Shown here: in pieces, positions 35,001 to 45,267 of the stretch
Layout of the letters: every line of letters begins with the position of its first letter
Numbering within the stretch: position 1 is the first letter of the stretch
Assembly (NCBI GenBank): GCA_018398815.1
Contig: CM031626.1
Coordinates: forward strand, 44,166,941 to 44,230,940
Reading direction: 5' to 3'
Source of the DNA: Conus ventricosus
Lineage: Eukaryota > Mollusca > Gastropoda > Neogastropoda > Conidae
DNA length: 64,000 nucleotides
Translations under genes and position numbers: made by a program
Notes under the pieces: model-generated
Told to the model about the DNA's origin: nothing
Databases searched by the model: none
The model's input: the letters and a program-made list of their open reading frames with translations, nothing else

Positions 35001-35400
35001 TGATGATAAAAGGAATGGAATATGATCATGAACAAGAGGATGATCTGATGATAAAAGGAATGGAATATGATCATGAACAAGAGGATGATCTGATGATAAA
35101 AGGAATGGAATATGATCATGAACAAGAGGATGATCTGATGATAAAAGGAATGGAATATGATCATGAACAAGAGGATGATCTGATGATAAAAGGAATGGAA
35201 TATGATCATGAACAAGAGGATGATCTGATGATAAAAGGAATGGAATATGATCATGAACAAGAGGATGATCTGATGATAAAAGGAATGGAATATGATCATG
35301 AACAAGAGGATGATCTGATGATAAAAGGAATGGAATATGATCATGAACAAGAGGATGATCTGATGATAAAAGGAATGGAATATGATAATGAACAAGAGGA
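29039..35400. repeat. 45-bp satellite-like array, about 140 copies
   Basis: Almost identical 45-bp units: AAAAGGAATGGAATATGATC, ATGAACAAGAGGATGATCTG, ATGAT. Indels occur at only about a dozen sites (for example 29,090, 29,118, 29,305, 29,549, 30,897, 31,440, 31,455, 33,248, 33,564, 33,640, 34,077, 34,131 and 34,829), with a badly scrambled stretch at 29,420-29,500. As 45 is a multiple of three and the unit lacks stops in several frames, both strands show frames of hundreds of codons (15-residue repeats MIKGMEYDHEQEDDL on plus). No start context, splice signal or family supports translation. Confidence 0.98.
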
Positions 35401-35840
35401 GATGAGATAAGGAATGGAATAGATCAATGACCATGAAGAGATCTGATGATAATAGAAAATGAGAGAACACTGATGATAAAGGAATGGATAAATGATGAAA
35501 AGGTACTAGTGGAGATGTATGATGGAAAGAGATGTCACTATGAAGGGGATGTAATATGACATGAAAGAGGATTCTGAGAAGGAATGGTATGATACAATGA
35601 AAAGAGAAGAACATTAATGAGAAAGGGAATGGTATGATGAACAAGAGATATTAAAACGAAAAAACATGTTGAATGAATAGCGTACAAATAGCGAATCATA
35701 GGACCTGTTTCATGAACCAAGAGCATATAAAAGAATGCGAAAAGACTGCACAAGTGTTAGACAATTAATGCGATATGACAACAAGCGATAACGACCTTCA
35801 GCCGGAATCCTCAGACAATCGTATACAATCAAAGCTCGAC
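35401..35840. other. Decayed right margin of the 45-bp array, then unique sequence
   Basis: Broken words (GGAATGGAAT, GATGATAA, GAAAGAG) with many indels to about 35,640, then AT-rich sequence. No gene seen. Confidence 0.6.
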
Positions 35841-36490
35841 AATGCTGCGATGTACAATACAATTCAAGCCGACACTCTGCAACAACTTACAATTCAAGCC
35901 GACACTCCTGCAGACAACATATACAAAAAGCCGAATCTCAGACCGTCAGTCAACAAAGCCGACAAACTGAGACAATCTACATTCAAGCCGACACTCTGCA
36001 GACAACAGAGACAAACTGACCAACTACTGTCAGCCGTACACGTCACACACAACAACAAACTGACCAATCCTACTGTCAGCCGTACACGTCACACAACAAC
36101 CAACAAACTGACCAATCTACTGTCAGCCGTACACGTCACACAACAACCAACAAACTGACCAATCCTACTGTCAGCCGTACACGTCACACAACAACCAACA
36201 AACTGACCAATCCTAGTCAGCCGTACATGTCACACAACAACCAACAAACTGACCAATCCTACTGTCAGCCGTACATAACGTCATATCAGTACAACAACAA
36301 ATGACCAATCTACTGTCAGCGTAAGTACAAACACAACAAACTGTACCAATCTTATGTCACGTACAGTCACAACATACACACAACAACTGTCAATCTAACT
36401 GGTCATGCGTATCACAAGTCAACTAACAACCAACAATGGATCATGCTGTCAGTCCGTACATGACATATCCAACAATGACCAATCCATGAC
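35841..36490. repeat. 47-53-bp minisatellite, decaying rightward
   Basis: Units ACAACCAACAAACTGACCAA, TCCTACTGTCAGCCGTACAC, GTCACAC are clean at about 36,020-36,270 and become riddled with single-base indels by 36,300-36,490. Upstream, CAATTCAAGCCGACACTCTGC repeats at 35,858-36,000 form a related shorter-range repeat. Confidence 0.88.
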
Positions 36491-37110
36491 AGCGTATATA
36501 TCTCCTCTATCGTGGTGATCAACGTAATATTAAACATTGCGTCAAATTGTCATGTTCAAGCACAATGCTCCAAACTTTGTAACAGTATCATAAACATTGG
36601 TATTTGTCATTCTGACATATTCAACTACTGTTCAACACAGCGAACAACTGCTACAACATTTGGATTGTGATTATGAAGAGGAATGGTATTTTGTCAATCT
36701 ATTTTTCAAATTGAGAACTACTGCTACTATATTTCAATCATAATATAATACAGACTGGTATTATTTCAAAATATCACTTAAAACAACTGCTGCTACATTC
36801 GGATTACGATCATTACACAAAAAAACATACAAAAAATAACTGCTGCTACCTTCAGATTACAATTGTAAGAAAGATTAAAAAAATATGATCAAAAGCAGCA
36901 GCGCAAACAGCAAAAGACTGCCACTATCTTTTGATTACAAGTGTAGTGAAAAATGCTGTTTAGTTACAGACAAAACAATTAATCACAAAATATGATCAGT
37001 TATGCCCTGTTTCAATCATACTAGCTGTTTGTGGACACAACAGGTCATCACAGATTACACCAACAGTGATGCACCAAGGATGAAAAACTGATGGAACAAA
37101 TTGTCCTCAA
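36491..37110. other. No gene seen; old AT-rich repeat words
   Basis: TACATTCGGATTACGAT, CTGCTGCTAC and similar phrases recur about every 60 bp, suggesting a very old tandem repeat. Confidence 0.5.
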
Positions 37111-37120
37111 CCAGAACAAT

Positions 37121-37225
37121 CAATAGGTCAAAGATGACAGGACAAACTGACCTCAACCAGAACAATCAACAGGTCAAAGATGACAGGACAAACTGACCTC
37201 AACCAGAACAATCAACAGATCAGAA
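37121..37225. repeat. 46-bp minisatellite, 2.3 copies
   Basis: Units AGGTCAAAGATGACAGGACA then AACTGACCTCAACCAGAACA. Confidence 0.9.
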
Positions 37226-37352
37226 TGACCTACTGTATAAAAATCAATGGGACAGTTTTGGCATTGTTGATAAAAGCTGTTAAAGTCCTGTGGCATCAAA
37301 CGATGGATTGTGTCTTCAGTTCACAGTCTACATCAAACTGTTCTTGCTGAGT

Positions 37353-37482
37353 GTTCCACCCGTACATATGTCTGTGTGCAGGTAGGAATGAAAAGTGTCC
37401 CACCCGTACATACGTCTGTGTGCAGGTAGGAATGAAAAGTGTCCCACCCGTACATATGTCTGTGTGCAGGTAGGAATGAAAA
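37353..37482. repeat. 44-bp minisatellite, 3 copies
   Basis: Units CCACCCGTACATATGTCTGT then GTGCAGGTAGGAATGAAAAG. Confidence 0.95.
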
Positions 37483-37978
37483 GTTATATTTTCAAATAAT
37501 GCTTTGTGCACAAATGCCGTTGTGTGTGGGTGTATCTGCCTCACAAACTGCAATTTTGTTTTCTTCTGTGACTAAAATGAAGAAAGCAAAAATAAAATTG
37601 GAATCAATAACCTGAACATTGTTAAAGGTTTTTTTCAGCCCCAAACCAATCACATTCAATGGATCACTGACTGAACAAGACCAGAGCTGTCAAGCAACTG
37701 CTGATGCTGGCGCTGGCAACAGACATTGTTAATTCACTTTTTTTTTAAATCTGAAACTGAAACGGTCTTGAATACATGTATTGTACCCACTTTTCATGGA
37801 AAATACCCATTTCTTTTCCACTTTTCAGTGCTCTCTTGCTCCTGCAGTAATAATTACCAGTAAATTCAATCCCAGATCAAACCAATTGCATTTCCCAGAA
37901 AGAAGAGGTCTTAATGCCCACAACTTGTGTGGGGTTCAGTATGTAAAAGTCAAAACCTCAACTGCCTTCAATCCACAC
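37483..37978. other. No gene seen
   Basis: Unique AT-rich sequence up to the C-homopolymer at 37,979-38,009. Confidence 0.45.
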
Positions 37979-38010
<32 letters not shown>

Positions 38011-38011
<1 letters not shown>

Positions 38012-38200
38012 ACCCGCGCATGGAATCTCCGTTTATTGTCTCATTCGAAGGACTCTTTGGGAGATGGAGTCAGAACCAATGTTCACTCCGAGGGAAAAAT
38101 CCCCCTGTACCGGAACAGCCCAGCCGAGATTCAAACCCGCAACCCCAGGATCACCAAGATTTTGAGTCCGGCATTATACCAACTGAGCTATTACAGCCCC
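38011..38200 (-). mobile_element. tRNA-derived SINE, 5' part, minus strand
   Basis: On the minus strand it begins GGGGCTG and contains TAGCTCAGTTGGTATAATG (A-box type, 38,179-38,190 core) and GCGGGTTTGAATC (B-box type, about 38,128-38,138), then GGTACAGGGGGATTTTTCCC and CATTGGTTCTGACTCC. It matches the complete SINE at 59,676-60,106. It stops at a C-homopolymer (37,979-38,009), beyond which the rest of the SINE is missing. The C-run may mark a deletion. Confidence 0.85.
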
Positions 38201-38394
38201 AGTAACTTACCAATTGTTGATACAAAGGCTTTGTCCGCAAGATTAGAAATCCACATGTCACTTGTGTGCCAGTGTAAGTTTCAATCGGACAATTGGCAGT
38301 GGTAACACAACTAGATATTTTCTTTTCCGTTTGAATCACACAAGGTCCAAAGACTGATGCCTTGGTACATGACAGTGTCAACTATACCCTCCTT

Positions 38395-38815
38395 CATTCA
38401 CAACACAGAACCATCAGTCATATCAACCATTCCTTGGCTCATTCACAGCCAACACTTGCACACACAACCATAAACCATTGGTGATATCAATTATGCCCCT
38501 TGTCATTCACAGCCAAAACTTGTATAGACACAACGATAACCCACAAGTGATCTTAATTATGCCCTTGTCATTCACTGGCAAAACTTGTATAGACACAACA
38601 ATAACCCACAAGTGATCTTAATTATGCCCCTTTTCATTCACTACAAAAACTTGTATAGACACAACAATAACCCACAAGTGATCTTAATTATGCCCCTTTT
38701 CATTCACAGCAAAAACTTGCACACACAACCATAAACCACTGGTGATATTAATTATGCCCCCTTTTCATTCACTGCAAAAACTTGTAGACACTACAATAAA
38801 CCACAGATTACACTC
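38395..38815. repeat. About 60-bp minisatellite, 6 copies, moderately diverged
   Basis: Units contain AACTTGTATAGACACAACAA, TAACCCACAAGTGATCTTAA, TTATGCCCCTTTTCATTCAC. Confidence 0.9.
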
Positions 38816-38934
38816 CATTTCAATCATAACAACATCTTATGAAATAAAACACTTATCAACCCAATCACCTGTCATTTATTTCAAACTTCCATTAATGTCA
38901 TCATGCTGCACAATTCTGGCTTATCTTTTTTTCG

Positions 38935-39240
38935 ATTTTCAGCCACACCACTTTAAAATTTCCTATGTTACACCTTACCATTTCCAAACTGTTATGGGAT
39001 ACCATTTTACAATGTTCACCTGTTCTCTGTCATACCATTTTACAATGTTCACCTGTTCTCTGTCATACCATTTCAATATTTCATCACTTTTATTGTGTCA
39101 TACCATCTGAATTTTTTGCCTGTTACATCATGTCATACAATTATAAAATTCATGTCTGACATCATGTCATAACATTCAAACTTTCATCCGTTACATCATA
39201 CCATTCAAAATGTTCATCTGTCATACTATACCATATTATT
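38935..39240. repeat. Degenerate repeat with a clean 33-bp duplication
   Basis: GTCATACCATTTTACAATGT then TCACCTGTTCTCT occurs twice in tandem at about 38,996-39,063, inside a broader field of decayed CATACCATTT/TTCATCTGT words. Confidence 0.75.
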
Positions 39241-39365
39241 ATCGGTTTTTCCTGTGTTTTGTCATGTTATAAAAATTTCAGTTTTGATCTGTTATGTCAC
39301 AGCATTTCAAATTCCCATCTGTTACGTCACACATCACTTTACACCTTCACCTGTCACATCAAGCT

Positions 39366-39535
39366 ATTTACATATTCATGTGGTATACATCATACATATT
39401 CATGTGGTATACATCATACATATTCATGTGGTATACATCATACATATCATGTGTATCATCATACATTCATGTGGTGTACATCATACATATTCATGTGGTA
39501 TACATCATACATATTCATGTGTTACACATCACTCC
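39366..39535. repeat. 24-bp minisatellite, about 6 copies
   Basis: Units ATATTCATGTGGTATACATC plus ATAC, with short indels around 39,446-39,470. Confidence 0.93.
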
Positions 39536-40040
39536 ATGTTAAAATTTCATCTGCACTACATCATGCCAAATTCTTTGAAATTTCCCAGCCTTTTACAATG
39601 CGTCATGGAATTTTCACATGTTTATCTCATCACATGTCATACTGCTTTTCATTCCTTGTTACATGTCATACAGAGTTACAGTTTCATTTCATGGTAGAAT
39701 CAAACACACCAGTTAAAACTTCCCTCTCCATTACAATGCCCAACACACTTGTCGTAACATGTAATACAAACTAGTTATTCATTTCCTGTTATAATGCGTC
39801 ATTTTTAATTATCTTCTCATGCTAACTTCCATTATAAATTTCAAATAAGCATGTGTACTATGATGAGTCTTGCTAGCGTCTGTCTTAAATCTGAAATAGG
39901 CATGTCTACTACAGTAATTGACAAACTTTCAGTGTTCATTAGTTATCAAGACACACCCATCTTCCTTAACTGATGTACCATGACGACGCCTATGACAACA
40001 CTGAAAATCATCTCTCATGTTGATTTGTTACTGTAACCGG
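39536..40040. other. No gene seen
   Basis: AT-rich sequence with scattered decayed copies of neighbouring repeat words. Confidence 0.45.
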
Positions 40041-40046
40041 CTCATC

Positions 40047-40575
40047 TTTCTGAACTGTGAACAATTACGATCATGTCGATGATCATCCTGATCACATTAC
40101 TGTGAACAATTACAATCATGTCGATGATCATCCTGATCACATTACTGTGAACAATTACAATCATGTCGATGATCATCCTGATCACATTACTGTGAACAAT
40201 TACGATCATGTCGATGATCATCCTGATCACACTACTGTGAACAATTACAATCATGTCGATGATCATCCTGATCACATTACTGTGAACAATTACGATCATG
40301 TCGATGATCATCCTGATCACATTACTGTGAACAATTACAATCATGTCGATGATCATCCTGATCACATTACTGTGAACAATTACGATCATGTCGATGATCA
40401 TCCTGATCACATTACTGTGAACAATTACAATCATGTCGATGATCATCCTGATCACACTACTGTGAACAATTACGATCATGTCGATGATCATCCTGATCAC
40501 ATTACTGTGAACAATTACGATCATGTCGATGATCATCCTGATCACACTACTGTGAACAATTACGATCATGTCGAT
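40047..40575. repeat. 45-bp minisatellite, about 12 copies
   Basis: Units TGTGAACAATTACAATCATG then TCGATGATCATCCTGATCAC and ATTAC. It varies at two sites (ACAATC/ACGATC and CATTA/CACTA) in a partly alternating pattern. Unrelated to the 29-35 kb 45-bp unit. Open on both strands because the length is a multiple of three. Confidence 0.96.
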
Positions 40576-41080
40576 CATCTCATGTGTCCCAAACCTACAA
40601 TCCTACTTGGCACCATACCTTCAAAACACACACTTATGGCAAACACGTTCATAAAAGGTACAAAAAAATAAAACAAAGAAGAATGAAAAAAGAAAAGAAA
40701 AACCAATGATGTTCGGTGACGTTCAGCTTCTGAACTTCATTCTCCATTCATTTTCGCTTCTTAGAGCTTCCTTAGACTGGAAAGGAATCTTATATCTATA
40801 TATACACCCAGACTTTTTTTACCGTTTTTATCATTGTTATGTCCTGCATCAACTTGTGTGTGTGCCCCTCAAGCTTGTGAAGCGGCATCCAGTGTTTTGA
40901 ACTTTGGATTCTTGTGTGTGTGTGTATACACATACACGCACACACACACACACACATATACAAAATATACATGCTATATATATGCATACATATGTAGCAG
41001 GCAGAGCCGACGATATGAACGAAGCATGCGATATGAATGATTCTGTCTTTGGGATGTACATGCATCGAGCAGCAGAGTCA
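40576..41080. other. No gene seen; CA/TA microsatellite at 40,910-40,985
   Basis: Contains GTGTGTGTATACACATACACG then (CA)n and TATATATG. Frames reading through are low complexity. Confidence 0.5.
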
Positions 41081-41084
41081 CACC

Positions 41085-41437
41085 TGATTTCAACAAACAG
41101 CCAAGATCACCTTGATTTGAATCAAAACAGCCGATTCAGGCCTGACTTCAACAGACAAGATCACCTTGATTTGAATCAAAACAGCCGATTCAGGCCTGAC
41201 TTCAACAGCCAAGATCACCTTGATTTGAATCAAAACAGCCGATTCAGGCCTGACTTCAACAGCCAAGATCACCTTGATTTGAATCAAAACAGCCGATTCA
41301 GGCCTGACTTCAACAGCCAAGATCACCTTGATTTGAATCAAAACAGCCGATTCAGGCCGGACTTCAACAGCCAAGATCACCTTGATTTGAATCAAAACAG
41401 CCGATTCAGGCCCGACTTCAACAGACAAGACAGCCTT
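41085..41437. repeat. 54-bp minisatellite, about 6 copies
   Basis: Units CCAAGATCACCTTGATTTGA, ATCAAAACAGCCGATTCAGG and CCTGACTTCAACAG. It encodes an 18-residue repeat (QDHLDLNQNSRFRPDFNS) in a 186-codon frame, with a similar uninterrupted frame on the opposite strand, so coding is not supported. Confidence 0.95.
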
Positions 41438-41599
41438 TTCGAACATGTGTGTCAGGCCTGCTGAATACTTTCCTGTTGGTAGTGTGCCCATCTGTCAGCT
41501 GTGCGGACATACAAACATCATCCTTTCCTTAAACGAAACACCAGTAACAGCCCTGCTTTCACTCAAACAGCTACGGCAGCCCTGCCTTAAATAAAATGG

Positions 41600-42215
41600 A
41601 TATGACAGCACCCCCCCCCCCCTCCCTTTAAATCAAACAGACAGCCCTGCTTTAAATCAGAATGGGCAGCCCTGCTTTAAATCAAACAGTAGACATAGCC
41701 CTGCTTTAAATCAAACAGTAGACATAGCCCTGCTTTAAATCAAACGGTAGACATAGCCCTGCTTTAAATCAAACAGTAGACATAGCCCTGCTTTAAATCA
41801 GAATGGACAGCCCTGCTTTAAATCAAACAGTAGACATAGCCCTGCTTTAAATCAAACAGTAGACACTGCCCTGCTTTAAATCAAACAGTAGACATAGCCC
41901 TGCTTTAAATCAAACAGTAGACATAGCCCTGCTTTAAATCAAACGGTAGACATAGCCCTGCTTTAAATCAAACAGTAGACATAGCCCTGCTTTAAATCAA
42001 ACGGCAGACATAGCCCTGCTTTAAATCAAACAGTAGACATAGCCCTGCTTTAAATCAAACGGTAGACATAGCCCTGCTTTAAATCAAACAGTAGACATAG
42101 CCCTGCTTTAAATCAAACGGTAGACACTGCCCTGCTTTTAATCAAACGGTAGACATAGCCCTGCTTTAAATCAAACGGTAGACATAGCCCTGCTTTAAAT
42201 CAGGCCAAGCCCTGC
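41600..42215. repeat. 29-bp minisatellite, about 20 copies
   Basis: Units AGCCCTGCTTTAAATCAAAC plus AGTAGACAT (or GGTAGACAT), with shorter variants (AGAATGGAC) near 41,650 and 41,800. Lies directly downstream (in gene sense) of the exon at 42,247. Confidence 0.95.
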
Positions 42216-42246
42216 TTTATGTCAAAGTGACATGGCCGCCCTGCCT

Positions 42247-42777
42247 TTAGATGGCTGTGCCAATGGTAGGATCTCCGTCTCCCATGCTGTACTGACTTGT
42301 GTTCACATAGCTGTCCATACCCCCGTCTTCTGTGCTCGAGTGATGGCCACGAGTTCGGCTGTCCTGCTCGTAGCCTCGGTTGCGGCGACCGCGCCCGTAG
42401 TCATCGTCGTAACGCGCTGGCTTATCGTAGTCATCCGCATCTCTGCGACGACGACCGCGTCGATGCCCGTCATCACCATGGCGATCGTCGTCATGATGAC
42501 GGGACCTCTCGTGAGAGTCGGGGTTCTCACCGTTGTCTCCTTGGCGGCGGTGGCGCTGGTCTCGGTGACCACGGTCAAGTCTGTCGTAACGAGGGTCATA
42601 GTCGTCATGGGCCGCGGGGTCATAGGTGGGGTCTGCCTCTGGAGGCGCGGATGACACCTTCTTATCCTTGTGACGTCGCCCATGGCGTCGGTCATCGTTG
42701 TCGGCTGGTAGTTTGGTCTCAATGGGAGCCTGTTTGTCTTCCGAGTCCTCCATAGCTTTGTTGGTCATCCCTTCAGT
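42247..42777 (-). CDS. Probable terminal exon, Arg/Asp/His-rich cytoplasmic-type tail
   Basis: Minus strand. A clean acceptor, TATTTTCTGTCTGTCAG, ends at 42,778, and the exon then reads open for 176 codons to a TAA at 42,247. It starts TEGMTNKAMEDSEDKQAPIE, passes a region very rich in Arg, Asp and His (GDDGHRRGRRRRDADDYDK) and ends STEDGGMDSYVNTSQYSM then GDGDPTIGTAI. The last residues T-A-I fit a class I PDZ-binding end (S/T-x-hydrophobic). The sequence is GC-rich and non-repetitive, unlike everything around it. The first in-frame Met is codon 4, but the acceptor suggests the exon is internal to the protein. No family recognised; a disordered receptor or adapter tail is my best guess. No AATAAA was found downstream before the 29-bp array. 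Confidence 0.6.
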   Translation of the reverse strand, partial: TEGMTNKAMEDSEDKQAPIETKLPADNDDRRHGRRHKDKKVSSAPPEADPTYDPAAHDDYDPRYDRLDRGHRDQRHRRQGDNGENPDSHERSRHHDDDRHGDDGHRRGRRRRDADDYDKPARYDDDYGRGRRNRGYEQDSRTRGHHSSTEDGGMDSYVNTSQYSMGDGDPTIGTAI

Positions 42778-42827
42778 CTGACAGACAGAAAATACCAGTG
42801 GTCAGGACACCTGTTGGTCACAGGACA

Positions 42828-42828
42828 C

Positions 42829-42906
<78 letters not shown>
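42828..42906. repeat. (TG)n microsatellite
   Basis: Pure TG run just upstream (gene sense) of the 42.2-42.8 kb exon, inside the presumed intron. Confidence 0.98.
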
Positions 42907-42911
<5 letters not shown>

Positions 42912-42958
42912 CTTGTGCATGTGTGCGTGTATGTGAAAGAGAGAGAGAGAAAGAGAGG

Positions 42959-43105
42959 TGGGGGGGGGGGGGGGGGGGTGTAATAGGTATGCAATATGTA
43001 TGTACTTGTCTGTGTTGGTGTGTGGTATGGTGTGGTGTGTGTATCTGTGCGAGTACTTTTTACATCTGTGTTTGTACCTGATCATTTTTGCTGTCAATTC
43101 TCTGT

Positions 43106-43190
<85 letters not shown>

Positions 43191-43312
43191 AGTGAGTGTG
43201 TGTGTGAATTTCTATAAACTTAGTGCATCTTTAGTGTTTAACTACATATTGTTTTTAGTTTGTTTTTGGAGGTGGGACTCGGACAAAGGGTGAGGGGGGG
43301 GGGGGGGGGGGT
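42959..43312. repeat. G-runs and second (TG)n microsatellite
   Basis: G-homopolymers at about 42,960-42,978 and 43,297-43,311 flank a TG microsatellite at about 43,103-43,203. Confidence 0.95.
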
Positions 43313-43482
43313 CATCGGAACCTGATGCATGCATTTTTTCTGAATAGAGATTTTAAGTCATCCAAATTTAATGAGTGTTCTTTTTCTTTTGGGGGTGGTG
43401 TGGGGGGTGGGGGGGGGAGAGGGGGAAGCATCAAGACATGATGTGTGAATCTTATGTGTATATCCATGTAAAGGCGTTGTCA

Positions 43483-43625
43483 GAATTTGATGCGTGTGTA
43501 ACTCTGGGTCATCAGAATTTGATGCGTGTGTAACTCTGGGTCATCAGAATTTGATGCGTGTGTAACTCTGGGTCATCAGAATTTGATGCGTGTGTAACTC
43601 TGGGTCATCAGAATTTGATGTGTGT
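43483..43625. repeat. 32-bp minisatellite, about 5 copies
   Basis: Units GTCATCAGAATTTGATGCGT then GTGTAACTCTGG. Upstream and downstream words (ATCATCAAAATCAATAATG twice at 43,686-43,760) show the array's decayed extension. Confidence 0.94.
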
Positions 43626-44202
43626 TTAATTAGTTTGTGAAGATCATGTGAACTTGATGTCTGTATTTCTGTGTATTTTGGGAGTATCATCAAAATCAAT
43701 AATGTATGTTTTATGTATCTTCTGTGTATTTTAGGAGTATCATCAAAAGTCAATAATGTATGTTTTATGTCTAATGATTTTTAGGAGTCATCAAACTTTG
43801 CCACATCTTTTGTGTTTAATCTTTTCTTCTTCTTTTTTCTGAAGGGGGGAGGATATACCACGATGAGGGTCATCAGAACTTCATGTATGCATGTTTTGTG
43901 AGTAATGAGCATTTTGGCATCATCAAAACTCTGTGTCAACATCTTTCCTGTATAATCAAAGCTGAACTTCAACATGACTCTTAAAAGCGTCTGTATAATG
44001 AGGTGGTGGTCTGAGGGTAAAGTTCATCGATGTATGCCATCACTTCCTGCCCCACTGGAGAGAGCACCTCAGCTGCAGGGCACCTGCTCCATTCCCTCTC
44101 TGGCGTGTCTTGATGACAGCGCAGTATTGTGGATTACGGCAAAGTACACACTGCTACACACCATTTGATTTGGAGTTCCCTGGGATCGTAAAGTATTTTT
44201 TC
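43626..44202. other. No gene seen; decayed repeat then unique sequence
   Basis: Contains a 60-bp duplication (43,670-43,765). No reading frame with support. Confidence 0.45.
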
Positions 44203-44300
44203 AAAATAATAATAATAATAATGAATACTTATATAGCGCCTATTCTCAGCTAGAGACCAAGCTCTAAGCGCTTTACAATCAACACACGTTTACACGGCAG
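44203..44300 (-). mobile_element. SINE tail fragment (GCGCTATATAAG type), minus strand
   Basis: Matches the 3' end of the copy at 18,554-18,856: (AAT)n, GAATACTTATATAGCGCC, GAGACCAAGCTCTAAGCGC, TTTACAATC. Homology stops near 44,300. Confidence 0.8.
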
Positions 44301-44392
44301 TTTAACTCTTTTTTCTGCACATCTAGCTCAAGCGCCCCCCCCCCCCCCCTCCCAATCAATGACCGATAATCTACCATTGGAGGAGCTAAACT

Positions 44393-44530
44393 GGTCACCA
44401 AGAGGCCCAGTGTCTATGAGGAGAGAGGTGCACTTCAATGTCATATTTCAGTGGGACACCTGGTACCAAGAGGCCCAGTGTCTATGAGGAGAGAGGTGCA
44501 CTTCAATGTCATATTTCAGTGGGACACCTG
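44393..44530. repeat. 68-bp tandem duplication
   Basis: Two copies of ACCAAGAGGCCCAGTGTCTA then TGAGGAGAGAGGTGCACTTC. A C-run lies at about 44,336-44,349. Confidence 0.92.
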
Positions 44531-44661
44531 ACTTTCATCAATGTTTATCAACAACATATTGGATAATCATACAATGATAATGATTTTTTTTTAATCGAAT
44601 TTGAATCTGAGAAGTCGAGAATGGCATCATCAAATGAGGGTTTTTTTCTGTCAATTATTTG

Positions 44662-44850
44662 TTTGAACTGATTGAAACATCTCCCAGCCTTTATTTGAAC
44701 TGATTGAAACATCTCCCAACCTTTATTTGAACTGATTGAAACATCTACCAGCCTTGGTTTGAACTGATTGAAACATCTACCAGCCTTGGTTTGAACTGAT
44801 CGAAACATCTACCAGCCTTGGTTTGAACTGATTGAAACATCTACCAGCCT
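44662..44850. repeat. 32-bp minisatellite, 6 copies
   Basis: Units TTTGAACTGATTGAAACATC then TACCAGCCTTGG. Confidence 0.95.
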
Positions 44851-44871
44851 TTCATCTGAAGAAACACAAGT

Positions 44872-45107
44872 ATTTGTATGTGAGAAATGGAAAGAATGAA
44901 GGAAGGAAGGAAATGGAGTAAACGATACTGACTGGATGACACAGGAAACGACTGAAAGAAGAGCCAGCTGGCAGCTCTTCAGTCTGCTCTACCAGGTAGG
45001 CAGCCCGTTGTGTAAACGAGTGTTGATTGTAAAGCGCTTAGAGCTTGGTCTCTATCCAAGGATAGGTGCTATATAAGTGTTCATAACAATAATGATAATA
45101 TCAATTT
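44872..45107 (+). mobile_element. SINE 3' portion (GCGCTATATAAG type), plus strand
   Basis: Aligns with the minus-strand copy at 18,554-18,785: GTGAGAAATGGAAAGAATGA, GGAAACGACTGAAAGAAG, CAGGTAGGCAGCCCGTTGTG, TTGTAAAGCGCTTAGAGC, GTGCTATATAAGTGTTCATA, ending in a decayed AAT tail. 5'-truncated; lacks the tRNA head. Confidence 0.85.
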
Positions 45108-45267
45108 GCCAATTGAAGTGCCCACCTTAGACTTTGCTAATGAAGCCAATGTCAAGTAAGTCACTAAATGCCCAGTCAAGAGGCAAATCATATTTGTTAC
45201 TGGAGACAAATATAGAAAATACTTCTATACTTGGAGCTGTATTTCTCTGGGGAAAACCAAACGAACG

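Noticed and set aside
29039..35400. Centromeric satellite
   Set aside because: The array is long and homogeneous but only 6.4 kb here, with ordinary dispersed elements on both sides. Nothing in the sequence alone supports centromere function.
40904..41464. 186-codon frame with 18-residue repeats as a secreted repeat protein
   Set aside because: The unit is 54 bp and the opposite strand is equally open; the N-terminus is a translated microsatellite; no signal peptide.
42232..42755. Plus-strand frames of 140-152 codons opposite the 42.2-kb exon
   Set aside because: They are shadows of the minus-strand exon; only the minus frame has a splice acceptor and a stop in the expected place.
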